64,000 nucleotides of DNA from Lactococcus hircilactis (GCF_009601015.1 NZ_WITJ01000003.1:1-64000), one strand, 5' to 3'; shown: positions 17,887 to 28,233, counted from the stretch's first letter. Program-made: numbers and translations. The notes: generated by a model not told the origin, from the sequence alone.

Positions 17887-20262
17887 CTAGGCGGCGTTTG
17901 CGTCCGTATTCATCAACTCAAAGAGTGCCGTATCTCTTGGAATCGGGTTTTCAAAGGGCACAATCGTGCCCCCTGCGTAAATCAGGCCTGTGCCTTGTGG
18001 CGCGGTCTCTTGGACATATTTAACCAGTTGGGGACTTAAGGTCATGACTTCGCGCAAGCGATTGATGTCATCAATCTTTTGGCGGAGGAGAACGATAAAC
18101 TCACTATTAGTAATCATGGCGCGACCTGCTTCAGAGTTTAAGAGGGTTCCTACCTTTTGCGTAATGCCATTTGTGACCGTGCCATATTTGCGCACACGCG
18201 ACCAAAGGCCTGAGAACCATTGCGCGGTGGCTTCATCATTAAACATCAGCTGCAATTCATCAAAGTACAAGTGGGTCGTGACTTTACCCTGACCTGAGAC
18301 GACCTGTTTCCAAATCTGATCCAAGATGACTTTCATGGCAAAAGGTTTGAGCCGTGGGTCCAACTGCTTGATGTTAAAAACGACAAAGCGGGCATTCAAG
18401 TCAATATTGGTTTTATGCGCAAAAATATCTTGCGAGCCAATCGTGAAGCGCTCAATTTTTGTCGCAAAATTCTGAGCGAGTTCTTCGGGTTGCTCTAAGA
18501 GCACTTTGTGCCACTTGACCAGCGTCGGCTCCGCATAGCGGTCATAGGTCAAACGCGTCACGCGATCAACCATGGTTTCCTCGGCATCACTAAAAGATTT
18601 TAAGAGGCTATCAAACAGACTGGAAAGAAGATTGGTCTTTTCTTTAATCAAGTCCACATTACGGTCTTCTGCTTTTAAAAGGCTTTTATCAACCAAATCT
18701 AGGATATTCAAGTGGTGCGGGGTTCCTGTGGAAATATCCAAAATCTCTGCCCCGAAACGCTTGGCAATTTTGAGGTATTCACTTTCTGGGTCCACAATAA
18801 TCAAGCGGTGCTTGCGCCATTTCAATAAGACATTGAGCATTTCCCATTTGACCGTCATGCCTTTCCCTGAACCTGATGAGCCTAAGTAAAGCCCACTTGG
18901 TGTAATCAAGTCTTTCAAGCGGTTGACACTAATCATGTTATGGGTTAGTTGGTTACGGCCATAGAAAAGGCCATTTTTACTTAACAGATTGATGTTGGAC
19001 CACGGGATTTGCGTTGCGACATTAAGAGAAGTCATATCGCGCATGAAGTTCATCTCCACATCCAGATAGGGTTTGCCAATCGGAAGAATGGTATTTAAGG
19101 CTTCCTCGTTATACTGCTCTACCGCTTCAAATTCCACATCATAGGTCTGACCAATTCCTAGAATGGTCTCCGTATTTTTGTCCAGTTCTTCTTTGTTGTC
19201 CGCCGCTTGATAGACCGCAAAAATCCCTGAAAAGAGCTTTTGCCCTTCTTCTTTGAAGGCATTCAACTGTCCCTCAGCCGCATATTGAATCTCACTTTCT
19301 TCGCCAGAAATATCATCATCTGAGAAACCGCGTTTGAAGTTTTTGCGTTGTTGTTTGCGAATCTCGGAACGATTGAGGGTCTTTTTGGTGTTAATGTCCC
19401 GTCTCGCTTTGACCATATCGTAGGTTTGGGCATGCAGGCTAATGTCTAGCTCGATGCCTGCCCCACAAAGCTCTTTAATCAGCTTGTCCTCTAAGTATTT
19501 TGGAAATTCGCGCACGTAAAAGACCCTTGCATAGCGTTTGCCCACCCGAAAGAAATCTGCGCCATTAGGGAATTTCAAATGACTCGGCACAATAAAGGCT
19601 TTACTGGGCAGATTTGATAGGGCGATGTCTTGATAGCTCGTGGTAAAAGGATGGTTGGGTCTTAGCAGATCACTCATCACTTCCAAGCGTTCAATGCCTG
19701 AGAGCGGTTGACTTGTGAGCTTCACGTCTTTTGAATCAAAGCGGTTGATGAAATTGGTATTTAGTTTATCCAATTCATGATTGGCGATGGCAAGTGTTCT
19801 TGCCTTAGTCGTAAAAATCGCATACTTGGTTGCCGTGAAATTCTTGGGGTCTGTTTTTTGTTGGGTTTGAATGACGGTGTTCAACTCTAAGCGTAAGCTA
19901 TCATTCTCGTCGCCTTGATAGTCATGCAGGACGTGTTCTAAGCTGCTGGCTTTGACTCTCCGATTGGTAATATAGAGCTGGTAGCGAGCGTTCTGGTTAA
20001 GCGTATTCAGGGCTTCCACATAAGAAATCACCGTATTGTCTTGCGTGCTATCGTCGGAGATTTCATAGTTTAATTCGCCCAAGCGGTACATTTTTGAGCT
20101 TTCTTGTCCCACGATGTGCATGAGTCCATTTTCAAATTGACTGGTGTATTTGATGCGGTGCATACTGTTGGGATTGGCTTTTTTCTTAGAACGCGTGGTT
20201 CGGTGTTTCGCTAAGGAGGAAGTCTCCTGTTTCGCAAATGTTGTCTTTTTCAATAAATTCAT
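17887..20262 (-). CDS. VirB4/PrgJ-type conjugation ATPase
   Basis: The main ATPase of the type IV secretion system. Walker A is LGSSGSGKGMTVKWEML and Walker B is THLYFDELQLMFND, with the VirB4 SRVRKYG...GITQKVG and TLSPQLV-type C-terminal blocks. I chose the ATG at 20262: the strong AGGAGG is 10 nt upstream of it. The frame opens earlier at 20316 and another ATG lies at 20271, almost on the ribosome site. The resulting 791 aa is a normal length. Its 5' end overlaps the PrgI-like gene by 77 bp. Confidence 0.9.
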   Translation of the reverse strand: MNLLKKTTFAKQETSSLAKHRTTRSKKKANPNSMHRIKYTSQFENGLMHIVGQESSKMYRLGELNYEISDDSTQDNTVISYVEALNTLNQNARYQLYITNRRVKASSLEHVLHDYQGDENDSLRLELNTVIQTQQKTDPKNFTATKYAIFTTKARTLAIANHELDKLNTNFINRFDSKDVKLTSQPLSGIERLEVMSDLLRPNHPFTTSYQDIALSNLPSKAFIVPSHLKFPNGADFFRVGKRYARVFYVREFPKYLEDKLIKELCGAGIELDISLHAQTYDMVKARRDINTKKTLNRSEIRKQQRKNFKRGFSDDDISGEESEIQYAAEGQLNAFKEEGQKLFSGIFAVYQAADNKEELDKNTETILGIGQTYDVEFEAVEQYNEEALNTILPIGKPYLDVEMNFMRDMTSLNVATQIPWSNINLLSKNGLFYGRNQLTHNMISVNRLKDLITPSGLYLGSSGSGKGMTVKWEMLNVLLKWRKHRLIIVDPESEYLKIAKRFGAEILDISTGTPHHLNILDLVDKSLLKAEDRNVDLIKEKTNLLSSLFDSLLKSFSDAEETMVDRVTRLTYDRYAEPTLVKWHKVLLEQPEELAQNFATKIERFTIGSQDIFAHKTNIDLNARFVVFNIKQLDPRLKPFAMKVILDQIWKQVVSGQGKVTTHLYFDELQLMFNDEATAQWFSGLWSRVRKYGTVTNGITQKVGTLLNSEAGRAMITNSEFIVLLRQKIDDINRLREVMTLSPQLVKYVQETAPQGTGLIYAGGTIVPFENPIPRDTALFELMNTDANAA

Positions 20263-20566
20263 TGGCCTCATACCTCCTGATCTGACCTGTGGTGTAAAAA
20301 TTGTCTTCATAAACAAAAAAGAGTTCGAGCTTTCGCCTTACTCTTTTCCATTTATCCATGTAATCCAGTGCTGGAATGGTTCCCAAAAAAAGGGCTGTGG
20401 GAAGTGTCACTAAATAAAAGGCCCAATCGGGAACCAAGAACGATTCCACAAGGGCAATCAGCGTAATCCCAAAGAATTGAAAGCCGATTTTGATTTTTTT
20501 GAGTGAAATCCCATGATACTTCTTTTCGATTTTGGATAAGTCTTTATAAAATTCTGATTGTGCCAT
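20186..20566 (-). CDS. PrgI/VirB3-like membrane protein
   Basis: A 126-aa protein with two adjacent hydrophobic segments (about residues 27-66), a positively charged loop after them (DKWKRVRRKLE), and a cytosolic tail. This is the layout of the PrgI family, the VirB3 counterpart that always precedes VirB4. The stop lies inside the start region of the VirB4-like gene, and the start abuts the VirB6-like stop. It probably anchors VirB4 to the membrane. Confidence 0.82.
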   Translation of the reverse strand: MAQSEFYKDLSKIEKKYHGISLKKIKIGFQFFGITLIALVESFLVPDWAFYLVTLPTALFLGTIPALDYMDKWKRVRRKLELFFVYEDNFYTTGQIRRYEANEFIEKDNICETGDFLLSETPNHAF

Positions 20567-21348
20567 TAGCCAAGTACCCCCATCAATTTATTCGCGAGGC
20601 GTTGCGAGCCGATAATGAGTAAGATAAAGATCACAGCTTTTCCAATGACCGTAAAAAAAGCGCCGACGTTACTTAAAAAGTCGCCGCTTGCACTCACAGT
20701 TAGAAAATCGCTACTCACAATCGCAGGATAAATCCCGATAATCAGAATCAGCAAGCTCCCTTGAATCACCAGCGCCCCGAGCTGCTTGAGAAAGCCTAGT
20801 GAGATGCTTCTCAGTTCATCATTCATAAAGAAAACAACCATAAGCGGTGCTAAACCTTTATAAAAGAAGAGGGTCAAGGCACGCAGATAAACAATGATGC
20901 TCGTGATCCATGAGCCTAACCAATCGACCACTTGGGCAATCGCCATGAGGACATAAAGGAAGGGCTTTTCATACCACGCAATCGACCCTTTGATTGTCGG
21001 AATGGTAGTTTTAAGATTTTGAGAGGGCATGACCGAATTGATCCATTCGGAAATCTGAATGCCCAGCCAAATCACGCTATCTACAATATAGGGCGAAAGC
21101 ATAATCAAGGCATAGGCCATGAGATATTTGATGGCCAAGTTTGCCAACAACTCCATGGTGGGTGTACCACCCTCTTTGATGAGTTGCTTTCTAAACTCTA
21201 GCCACTCTACCATGAACAAAATTGCCAAAAGGGCCAAAGAAATCGGAATCAAGACTTTTGTGACTTTATCAATCACACCACTCACAACGGGATTATAGTC
21301 AAGCAGGTTTTTAAAAATCTGCTTGACCGTATCGGTTGTATAGTCCAT
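20566..21348 (-). CDS. VirB6/PrgH-like polytopic channel protein
   Basis: A 260-aa protein with about six membrane segments (for example ISLALLAILFMVEWL, YLMAYALIMLSPYIV, SLLILIIGIYPAIV and VIGKAVIFILLIIG) and a central loop of 50 residues. Size, topology and position between the VirB2-sized and VirB3-like genes match PrgH-type VirB6 homologues, which form the inner-membrane part of the channel. An ATG with an AGGAGACACC-type site starts it. No catalytic motif is expected or seen. Confidence 0.8.
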   Translation of the reverse strand: MDYTTDTVKQIFKNLLDYNPVVSGVIDKVTKVLIPISLALLAILFMVEWLEFRKQLIKEGGTPTMELLANLAIKYLMAYALIMLSPYIVDSVIWLGIQISEWINSVMPSQNLKTTIPTIKGSIAWYEKPFLYVLMAIAQVVDWLGSWITSIIVYLRALTLFFYKGLAPLMVVFFMNDELRSISLGFLKQLGALVIQGSLLILIIGIYPAIVSSDFLTVSASGDFLSNVGAFFTVIGKAVIFILLIIGSQRLANKLMGVLG

Positions 21349-21357
21349 GGTGTCTCC

Positions 21358-21585
21358 TTAAAATTGAATGAGGGAGAGGGCAGCCACAGCGGCTGCCGCA
21401 ATCGTTGCGGCTCCTCCTGCAATAATGCCGCCCATTAACATACCTGAAACGCCTTTATCGACTTCTTCAGGGCGGTCATAGGACAAGCCCTTTCGCATGG
21501 TGTTAAAGTTAATCAAGATTGAGATGAGCCCGACTACGGTAATAATCGCCCCAATCGCGGTAATAATTTTCTGTACTTCTGACAT
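21358..21585 (-). CDS. small two-helix membrane protein, VirB2/PrgF position
   Basis: A 75-aa protein with two hydrophobic helices: residues 7-27 (IITAIGAIITVVGLISILI), and 49-72, a Gly/Ala-rich segment (MLMGGIIAGGAATIAAAAVA). A short polar loop separates them. VirB2 pilin-like subunits have this size and layout, and the gene is at the matching place before the VirB6-like gene. A pilus has not been shown for such Gram-positive systems, so 'VirB2-like' is positional. Confidence 0.75.
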   Translation of the reverse strand: MSEVQKIITAIGAIITVVGLISILINFNTMRKGLSYDRPEEVDKGVSGMLMGGIIAGGAATIAAAAVAALSLIQF

Positions 21586-21603
21586 TGATGTCTCCTTTAA
21601 ATT

Positions 21604-21627
21604 AAAAAAGGCAGTCGAAAACTGCCT
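21604..21627 (-). terminator. intrinsic terminator or attenuator inside the transfer operon
   Basis: The hairpin AGGCAGT-(5-nt loop)-ACTGCCT at 21609-21627 is followed, on the minus strand, by a run of six T. It separates the adhesin/OB-fold genes from the channel genes and may set their relative dose. Confidence 0.7.
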
Positions 21628-21659
21628 AAAACGGTGTTTGAACTTTTACTAAATGAGGA

Positions 21660-22076
21660 CTAGCCGTCCTCAAAATTAGTCGCAAAATCAAATTCTTCTT
21701 GGTTGAGAAACGTCTTAATGACTGAGTGACGCTTGTCTTGATAGGTTTCCATTCCGACTTTGATATAAACTTCTTTTCCCGTTAAAAATTGAGCGGTCGC
21801 CCCATCATAACCAAAGGACATCTCTGGAATGGGTTCCCCATTATCATCAATGCTCGTTAAAATGAGGTTGAGATTTTCTGCGACAAAATCGTTAAAAGTC
21901 AAGTTATAAAAGCCTGTTTCTCCGTTCTCGCCCTCTAGCAACAAGACTAACTTTTCAAGTCCTGCTTTGGTCTTTTTAAGGCTGACGCGTTTAATCGTTG
22001 CCAAATGTGCACCGACTTCAAAAGGAATTGACTTCTCACGATTACTTGTGTACCTTTGATAGTTGATTTTTTCCAT
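21660..22076 (-). CDS. small soluble protein in the PrgE (OB-fold ssDNA-binding) position
   Basis: A 138-aa soluble protein rich in beta-strand-like stretches (GAHLATIKRVSLKKTKAGLEKLVLLLEG, EVYIKVGMETYQ) and ending in an acidic tail (NFEDG). It sits between the surface adhesin and the VirB2-sized gene, where pCF10 has prgE, whose product is a single-stranded-DNA-binding OB-fold protein. Length and strand pattern fit, but I recognise no diagnostic motif. Good RBS (AAAGGAG) before the ATG, 10 nt after the adhesin stop. Confidence 0.6.
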   Translation of the reverse strand: MEKINYQRYTSNREKSIPFEVGAHLATIKRVSLKKTKAGLEKLVLLLEGENGETGFYNLTFNDFVAENLNLILTSIDDNGEPIPEMSFGYDGATAQFLTGKEVYIKVGMETYQDKRHSVIKTFLNQEEFDFATNFEDG

Positions 22077-22086
22077 TTCGCTCCTT

Positions 22087-25000
22087 TCATTTTTTCAATT
22101 TACGGCGCAGCTTCCGCTTCAAGCTGACGAATGCTTTGCGTTTCAATACGGCCACACTCGCAATCATGAGTGCGCCTAGAAGAACTAAGAGGCCGCCACC
22201 TTTATCGCCTGTTTTAGGCAAGACACTTGTGAGGACTTGTAGGGGACTCTTTGGAGTCTGCGGACTTTGAGGCGTTTGAGGAACGGTTGGTTTTTCCACA
22301 TGAACTGTTTCAGACGCCGCATTTTTATCCCGAAATTGGGCGACTTTGATGTCCTTTTTCGTTGTGACATCATTTATGAATAAGTCTTCCATGGTCACTA
22401 AATCATGTCCTGCAAGACCACTTGCGTCCAATTTGACAGGAACTTTAACCGTCATGACGGGGGCAGTTGCAACAAAAGTCATACTGCCCGTTGCTTTCAC
22501 TTCTTGATTGGTCGTCTTATCCCAGATAAAGTCTGGAACTTTGACCGTATAAGTTTGTCCAACCGTGAGTGGACGGTCTTTATCACTGGTCCAGTCGTCC
22601 ACATAAGTCGCGTCATTGACGGGTTTTAAGGTATTCTTCTCCACTTTTGTACTGCCGCTTGGGGTGACGACTTGATTTTGTCGGGTTTCGGTGGCTTTTG
22701 TGACCTGATGACCTGACGTATCAAGGAGCGTTTCACTTGCCGTATTGACAATTTTCGTCCCATTTGGGGTGCTGTCTTTGACCGAGACGGGTAAATCAAT
22801 GAAATAGCGCTCGCCAAGCGGGATTTTGGTGGTGTCCACAATTTTAACGGTTTGACCGTTCGCCTCTTTGATTTCCTTGGTGGCCTTGAAGGCAATCGTA
22901 ATCGGGGTCTTGCCCTTCGTTTCTTTTCCTGCCGTCACGGTGTAGAGGCTAGGGTTAAGTGCTTGCCCTTCACTATTTCGGACAGTCAGCTGGTCAAGCA
23001 ATAAATTCAAATACTGAGTTGGCAAAAGGTCAGTCATTTGAATTTCCGTTTCTTGGGCCGACTGGTTCAAATTGCGTACGTCCAACATCAAAGGGAAGTC
23101 ATACGTTTGACCGAGCAGGACATTGCGATTATTGTTATTCATCTTGCGATTATTTTCAAACTGATTCACTGCTGGGTTTTTTGCGGTTTCTTTGACTTCC
23201 TCTTGGTAAGTGGCCGTTGTTTCATCGGTGGTGTTATCCCAGTTTTGATTGGTCAAGGCAAAATTGGAGATATTTTGACGGTCATCTTGAAGCTCTTGTA
23301 AGTCCTCTAAGATACTGGTTAGCGAAAGCTTTCCATTTTTATCCGTCCCAGCAATAAGATTATCCTCTTTATGGGGTTGAAAATCAGGAAGTTGAACCAT
23401 TTCCTTTTTATCGTTGTGGCTGTCATTGACGACCACAGGGTTTGCGCTTGGCTTGCCATTAACCACTAAATAAGCTGTTTCTGTTGTGACAATGGTATCG
23501 CCCATTTCAGAATTATCAAGCGTAAAGCTCACAGGAATTTTTCCATCAAGCTTCCCATTCTCATCTGCGGTAAGGGTCGCCTCGCCCGTTGCTGGAATTG
23601 CTTTGTTTTTTGTCACGTCCCATTCGCCTGCTTTTACCAACACTTGCGTCCCTGAAACATAACTGCCGTTTGAGCTTTGGTAGTGATCTTCAATCGTGTT
23701 CTGACCTACTTGTACCGTTGAAGTAGCGACTTGCGTTGCCCCATCAGGAATTTTTGTGACGGTGCCCTTTTCATTCTTATCGGCGGGGTTATCCGCTTTA
23801 GCGACAGGGTTGGTACTGGTTTTTCCGCTAATCACTAAAAAGGCGGATTCTAAGGCAGTTAAATGGTGTCCCGTAAGAGCTGCTTCAGAAACCACCACGT
23901 TAACTGAGACCTCCCCTGAGATTTTCCCGTCCACGTCCGCCGTTAAAACAGCGCTGTCTGTGGCTGGGATTACTTTATTCATAGTTGAATCTATCATCCC
24001 ATCCACCTTAATTTGGACTTGCTGGCCTGCTTCATAACCACTGCCTGAGATTTTATCTTGGAGCACATTATTCCCAAATTTAATGACGTTATCGGAGAGT
24101 TGTGTGCTAAAGGTCGGCACTTTACCAACCGTGACGGTTTCCGTCGGGTTATTTTGGTAATTTTTATCTTCCACCAAAACTTTGCCTGTATCATCAACCA
24201 GCGTTTCTTCAACGGTAAGCTTGGCATTTGGGGCATCTTCATCATCAAATGCTGGCAAAACGAGTGTCGTATTCAGATTTCCTTGATTATCCGCCGTGAC
24301 CGCTTCACTTTTTTGAATCACATTTCCTGCACTATCTTTGACGGGGTTGCCAGAGCTATCTACCAAGACACCTGTCAACGTTTTGACGCTCGCAACATTT
24401 GTCGCCGTGACATTATCTCCAACCGTGACTTGACCAATCCCAAGCGTGGTTTTATTGGTCGCTTCATCAAAAGCATTGGTCGTGAGTGTCGGTGGGACAA
24501 TCGGATTGTCCTTAATCTGTCCGAGATTGAATTTACCGAGGAGGTTGTTATCATCTAAGAGCAGCAAGCCGTCTTTTGTAGGGTCATAAGACACTGGAAT
24601 GTCTTGGTCGGTTAGGACATGGTGGGTGGTTTCATCTATCACTTTGAACTCATAGTCATCAGGCGCACCATTTGGCGTTCCGTCAGGTAAAATATCCACC
24701 TCCATGTCATGGGCTTTGGTTTCGCCGTCAGGCACGGTGGTTTCACTGGCGATGTATTTGCCTGCTTGCACATGGTCAAACTCCACCATACCCGTTTCTA
24801 GCGCCCCTTGGGGGTCTGTGAAGTTGTGTGAGAGCTGGGTCGCACCAAGATAGAGCTGGTTGACTTTCGTGACAGGCGTCGCTAAGCCAGTGTCTGGCGA
24901 AATCATGGTGTCTCGACCAATCAAATTAGTTGCTTCGCCATTATTAAATTTCCCAAGGGTATTTTCGGCGGTGGTTGTTCCAGCAACTGGTGTGAGGGTC

Positions 25001-28000
25001 CAACCTGAACCTTTCAATCCTGTCGCGCCATTATCTCCTGCGACTTTATCAAACATGAAGTCAAAATCCACCACGCGATCTGCAATCGTGCCTTTGAGAT
25101 TGTCACTATCTTCGTAGTTATTGCTTGCGCTATCCACTTTAGCGTCCTTAGTGAAGTGCCAGACATGAGCTTTGGTACTTCGGGTGTAGCCGTAAGGGGC
25201 TTGAAGTTCAATCCCATAATAGGTCAGGCTTTGTGACAAGTCCAGATTTTGAACCTCGCCAAAGTTGCCTTTAGCATCAGACACCAAGACAACCTTTCCG
25301 TTCGCATCCTTGGCATAGGTTTCCCCATTTGAAAGGACTACTGGAGCAGACTCACCCGTTTGAGGATTGACCCCTGCACTTTGGTCAACGGGCACTAAGG
25401 TTCCAGAATAAGTCACGCCATCAATCACGGTCGTGCCACTTGTGGAGGTTTCGACGTAAAGCCCTAATGTAGCGCCTTGTAAGAGCGCTGAACCTTGGGT
25501 CGTGCTTGATTTGGTATCCGAGTCAATCTTGATTAAAGCAAGCTCCCCCATGGGTTTATCGGTGGTCGTGGCACTTGCTTCAAAGTTGGTGCCGTCTGAA
25601 CTGGTGGTGTCAGGCTTCATCGTTTCGTCCACTTCAGCTTTACTCTTTGCGTGGCCGTCGGCTGGGTTCACTTCCACAAAATGGAGGTTTCCTGAGACTT
25701 TCGTCCCATCAATGTTTTGCAGGGAGATTTTACCGTCACTTGTCGCTTCCACCTCTAAGAGCTGCTGGTCATTTTTAACCAGTTTGCCTGTTGTGACATC
25801 AATATTAGCATACGCCCCTGTTTTAGGGTCCAATCCCTCATCGACTGTGAGGGGTGTGCCTTTATCATCGACCGCCTCATAAGTCGCTTTCCCTAACACT
25901 GTATCAAATTCTGCATTCGTTGAGTTTTTATCCAAACTAAGAGCAAGCATCGGTTTATCTGAAATTGTACCGCTGTTTTTATGGTCATCTTCAAGATTAT
26001 TATTTGCGGCATCAATGGTATTACTGTTTTCAAAGTGTTCCGAGAGTCCATCAGGGTTATTCGTAAAACCTTTCGGTGTTTTCGTTTCAAACCAGTATAA
26101 ATCATCGGCACTTGGTAAGGCAAGGTTGGAGACTTTTCCTGCCAGCCCGTCTTGATTCGTCACGAGCACAATATTCCCATTGGCGTTTGGCGCATAGATG
26201 GCACCCGCAGATAAAGTGACCGCAGCGCTTTTTCCTGTGTTTGGATCAATCCCTTGACTTTGTTTAACGGGGACAAAGGTACCAGATTTAGTCAGTCCGT
26301 TAATGACTGTGGTTCCTGAATCGGACGTTTTCACATACAAGCTCAACTCAACGCCCGACAAATCAGGTTTTCCGTTGGTGCCTTGATAATTTGTATCTGC
26401 GTCAATCTTGGCAATGCCTGTTTCAACCATTGGGCTATCCTGAATCTGGGTGTCAGCCGTTTCTAGATTGTGGGACGTAGAATCAATCGTGTCATCAGCC
26501 GAAAAGCTAAAGGTGCCTTTTTCATCAGGGGCACTCAGGGCTTCGCCTTTAGGGGCTTTGACTTCCACATAGCGATAGGTGTCATAATTGCCTTTATCGT
26601 CTGCGATGGGGAGGTTTATCAGCCCATACTTTCCGTCAGCACCTACCTCTAGTTGCAAGTTTCCATCACTTCCTGTGGTTAAAGTGCCACTACTTGCCTT
26701 AATTGGATCATCGGGGTCAATCGCGTCCGTTGCTTTCAGGCGTTTGCCTGTTGCGACATTTTCCACTTCTAAGACGGCGCCTGCTTGCGACAGGCCCGTC
26801 GGGTAAGACGTGACAATTTGGGCTTTTTGCCCTTTGTTTTCGCCCATGGCAAGCATTTTAATGGATACGTTTATCGTACCAAGTGCAGGAGTGCCTGCTT
26901 TGAATAAGCCAACGGGGGAAAGTCGTGTTTGAAGGCCAGCCCCTTCTGCGTTATTGGCTTTATCCGCAATATAAAAAGGCGCAGTCCCAAGCGAGGTTCC
27001 TGCCGTGCCTTTGGTTTCAATCTTAGGAAAAGTCACGGTTCCATTCGTTGGCTTTAAGGCCTTGACCCAAAGGTTGCCATTGTCTCCCACGTAGAGCTCT
27101 GCGTTCCCGTCTGAGCTTTTAAGAGGCAATTTTTCAGACAAGCTTGAGGCATCAGGAGCTTTAATCCCTGTATCCGCATTTCCCATGCCGATAATGGTCA
27201 GTTCATTACTCGTCGCACTAGGTCCTGCCGTCCCTTGGGCATTCTTTTGATTGCTTGTCATCTGAGCCATAATTTTTGACCAGTTATCGCCGATCCATGT
27301 GCCTGCCCATGTGCTTTGCGTCATGATTTGACCGTCCGTCATCTTGGCAAAAGAGCCAAAAGTGCCGTGCGCCGCATTGATGGCTTGCTCAATCACGCCG
27401 ACATTCGCGGTTAAGTTTTGAGCGGTTCCTACATCTACGCCTTGACTATTCCCTGCTAAAGCGACCTCTGTTGTGGCGTAGAGCAAGTCCATTAAGTCGT
27501 TCAAACCAGTCGGATCAGACGGGAGGAGGTTCGCGATATTGCCAGCATTCGTACCAGAGGTTAGCCCATTATTTCCATTATTGACCGTATTTAAGACGTA
27601 ACTTGACGATTCATTCGCCCCTCCGTCCGCAATATCAATACAGTAAGACGGATAGTAGCGTCCGTTTGGCGCTAAGACCCAGCCGCCACCGTCGCCACTC
27701 GGATCATTGATGAAATAGTCATTGGCTTGATCACTGGTGGCCGTAAAATTACCATCGGCTTGAATGACCCAGCCGCTCCCAGAGGCGCTAAAGTTAGTGC
27801 TATCCGCATGCGCCACTAGGCCCCCGAAGAAATCAGAGAGTGTCCCTACGTTTGATGTCCTTTCTTTAGGTGTTAGTCCTTGTTTAAGAGAGGCGCGCAT
27901 GGCCTCATCCAAAGTCTTGGCTTGCAAAATCTGGGTAAGGAGGTCTTGCGTGGAGACCTTCCCTTGCATGGCTTTGGCTTTTAAGAAAACCGCGGCATCG

Positions 28001-28233
28001 CCACTCGCGTCCACGAAAGGCGTTTGACTAAACTTTTTGAGTCCCGCCCTATTTAAAATTTTTCCTCGCTCAGCAAGCGGGATAAACTTAACCAGTTCGC
28101 CTGAGTAAATTTGTTGGAGGTTTTCAACCGCAGACGAGCTTGATGCGGTCTCTCCTTTTTTTGGCGTGATGTGAATGGTCGCGTCTAACGGCGCATTCAC
28201 ACTTTCAAACAGCTCCTCATCTCTGGCGACCAA
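22087..28233 (-). CDS. giant LPXTG-anchored adhesin with thioester-type head and VaFE/Cna-B-like repeats (main frame)
   Basis: Main part of a cell-wall adhesin of the transfer operon, in the place of PrgB-type aggregation proteins. The head (about residues 145-320) has the two halves of a thioester domain: Cys in SYCIDIADGG (C198) and Gln in MTQSTWAGTWI (Q306). After it come many Ig-like repeats of VaFE/SpaA (Cna-B) type, with recurrent VETG/VEVKAPKG and KIDADTN/KIDSDTK motifs that suggest isopeptide-locked domains. The C-terminus has the sortase signal LPKTG, a hydrophobic segment and a basic tail. The frame opens at a TTG (28233) with no signal peptide. The signal peptide is in the overlapping upstream frame, so the gene appears split by a 1-nt deletion. 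Confidence 0.85.
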   Translation of the reverse strand: MVARDEELFESVNAPLDATIHITPKKGETASSSSAVENLQQIYSGELVKFIPLAERGKILNRAGLKKFSQTPFVDASGDAAVFLKAKAMQGKVSTQDLLTQILQAKTLDEAMRASLKQGLTPKERTSNVGTLSDFFGGLVAHADSTNFSASGSGWVIQADGNFTATSDQANDYFINDPSGDGGGWVLAPNGRYYPSYCIDIADGGANESSSYVLNTVNNGNNGLTSGTNAGNIANLLPSDPTGLNDLMDLLYATTEVALAGNSQGVDVGTAQNLTANVGVIEQAINAAHGTFGSFAKMTDGQIMTQSTWAGTWIGDNWSKIMAQMTSNQKNAQGTAGPSATSNELTIIGMGNADTGIKAPDASSLSEKLPLKSSDGNAELYVGDNGNLWVKALKPTNGTVTFPKIETKGTAGTSLGTAPFYIADKANNAEGAGLQTRLSPVGLFKAGTPALGTINVSIKMLAMGENKGQKAQIVTSYPTGLSQAGAVLEVENVATGKRLKATDAIDPDDPIKASSGTLTTGSDGNLQLEVGADGKYGLINLPIADDKGNYDTYRYVEVKAPKGEALSAPDEKGTFSFSADDTIDSTSHNLETADTQIQDSPMVETGIAKIDADTNYQGTNGKPDLSGVELSLYVKTSDSGTTVINGLTKSGTFVPVKQSQGIDPNTGKSAAVTLSAGAIYAPNANGNIVLVTNQDGLAGKVSNLALPSADDLYWFETKTPKGFTNNPDGLSEHFENSNTIDAANNNLEDDHKNSGTISDKPMLALSLDKNSTNAEFDTVLGKATYEAVDDKGTPLTVDEGLDPKTGAYANIDVTTGKLVKNDQQLLEVEATSDGKISLQNIDGTKVSGNLHFVEVNPADGHAKSKAEVDETMKPDTTSSDGTNFEASATTTDKPMGELALIKIDSDTKSSTTQGSALLQGATLGLYVETSTSGTTVIDGVTYSGTLVPVDQSAGVNPQTGESAPVVLSNGETYAKDANGKVVLVSDAKGNFGEVQNLDLSQSLTYYGIELQAPYGYTRSTKAHVWHFTKDAKVDSASNNYEDSDNLKGTIADRVVDFDFMFDKVAGDNGATGLKGSGWTLTPVAGTTTAENTLGKFNNGEATNLIGRDTMISPDTGLATPVTKVNQLYLGATQLSHNFTDPQGALETGMVEFDHVQAGKYIASETTVPDGETKAHDMEVDILPDGTPNGAPDDYEFKVIDETTHHVLTDQDIPVSYDPTKDGLLLLDDNNLLGKFNLGQIKDNPIVPPTLTTNAFDEATNKTTLGIGQVTVGDNVTATNVASVKTLTGVLVDSSGNPVKDSAGNVIQKSEAVTADNQGNLNTTLVLPAFDDEDAPNAKLTVEETLVDDTGKVLVEDKNYQNNPTETVTVGKVPTFSTQLSDNVIKFGNNVLQDKISGSGYEAGQQVQIKVDGMIDSTMNKVIPATDSAVLTADVDGKISGEVSVNVVVSEAALTGHHLTALESAFLVISGKTSTNPVAKADNPADKNEKGTVTKIPDGATQVATSTVQVGQNTIEDHYQSSNGSYVSGTQVLVKAGEWDVTKNKAIPATGEATLTADENGKLDGKIPVSFTLDNSEMGDTIVTTETAYLVVNGKPSANPVVVNDSHNDKKEMVQLPDFQPHKEDNLIAGTDKNGKLSLTSILEDLQELQDDRQNISNFALTNQNWDNTTDETTATYQEEVKETAKNPAVNQFENNRKMNNNNRNVLLGQTYDFPLMLDVRNLNQSAQETEIQMTDLLPTQYLNLLLDQLTVRNSEGQALNPSLYTVTAGKETKGKTPITIAFKATKEIKEANGQTVKIVDTTKIPLGERYFIDLPVSVKDSTPNGTKIVNTASETLLDTSGHQVTKATETRQNQVVTPSGSTKVEKNTLKPVNDATYVDDWTSDKDRPLTVGQTYTVKVPDFIWDKTTNQEVKATGSMTFVATAPVMTVKVPVKLDASGLAGHDLVTMEDLFINDVTTKKDIKVAQFRDKNAASETVHVEKPTVPQTPQSPQTPKSPLQVLTSVLPKTGDKGGGLLVLLGALMIASVAVLKRKAFVSLKRKLRRKLKK

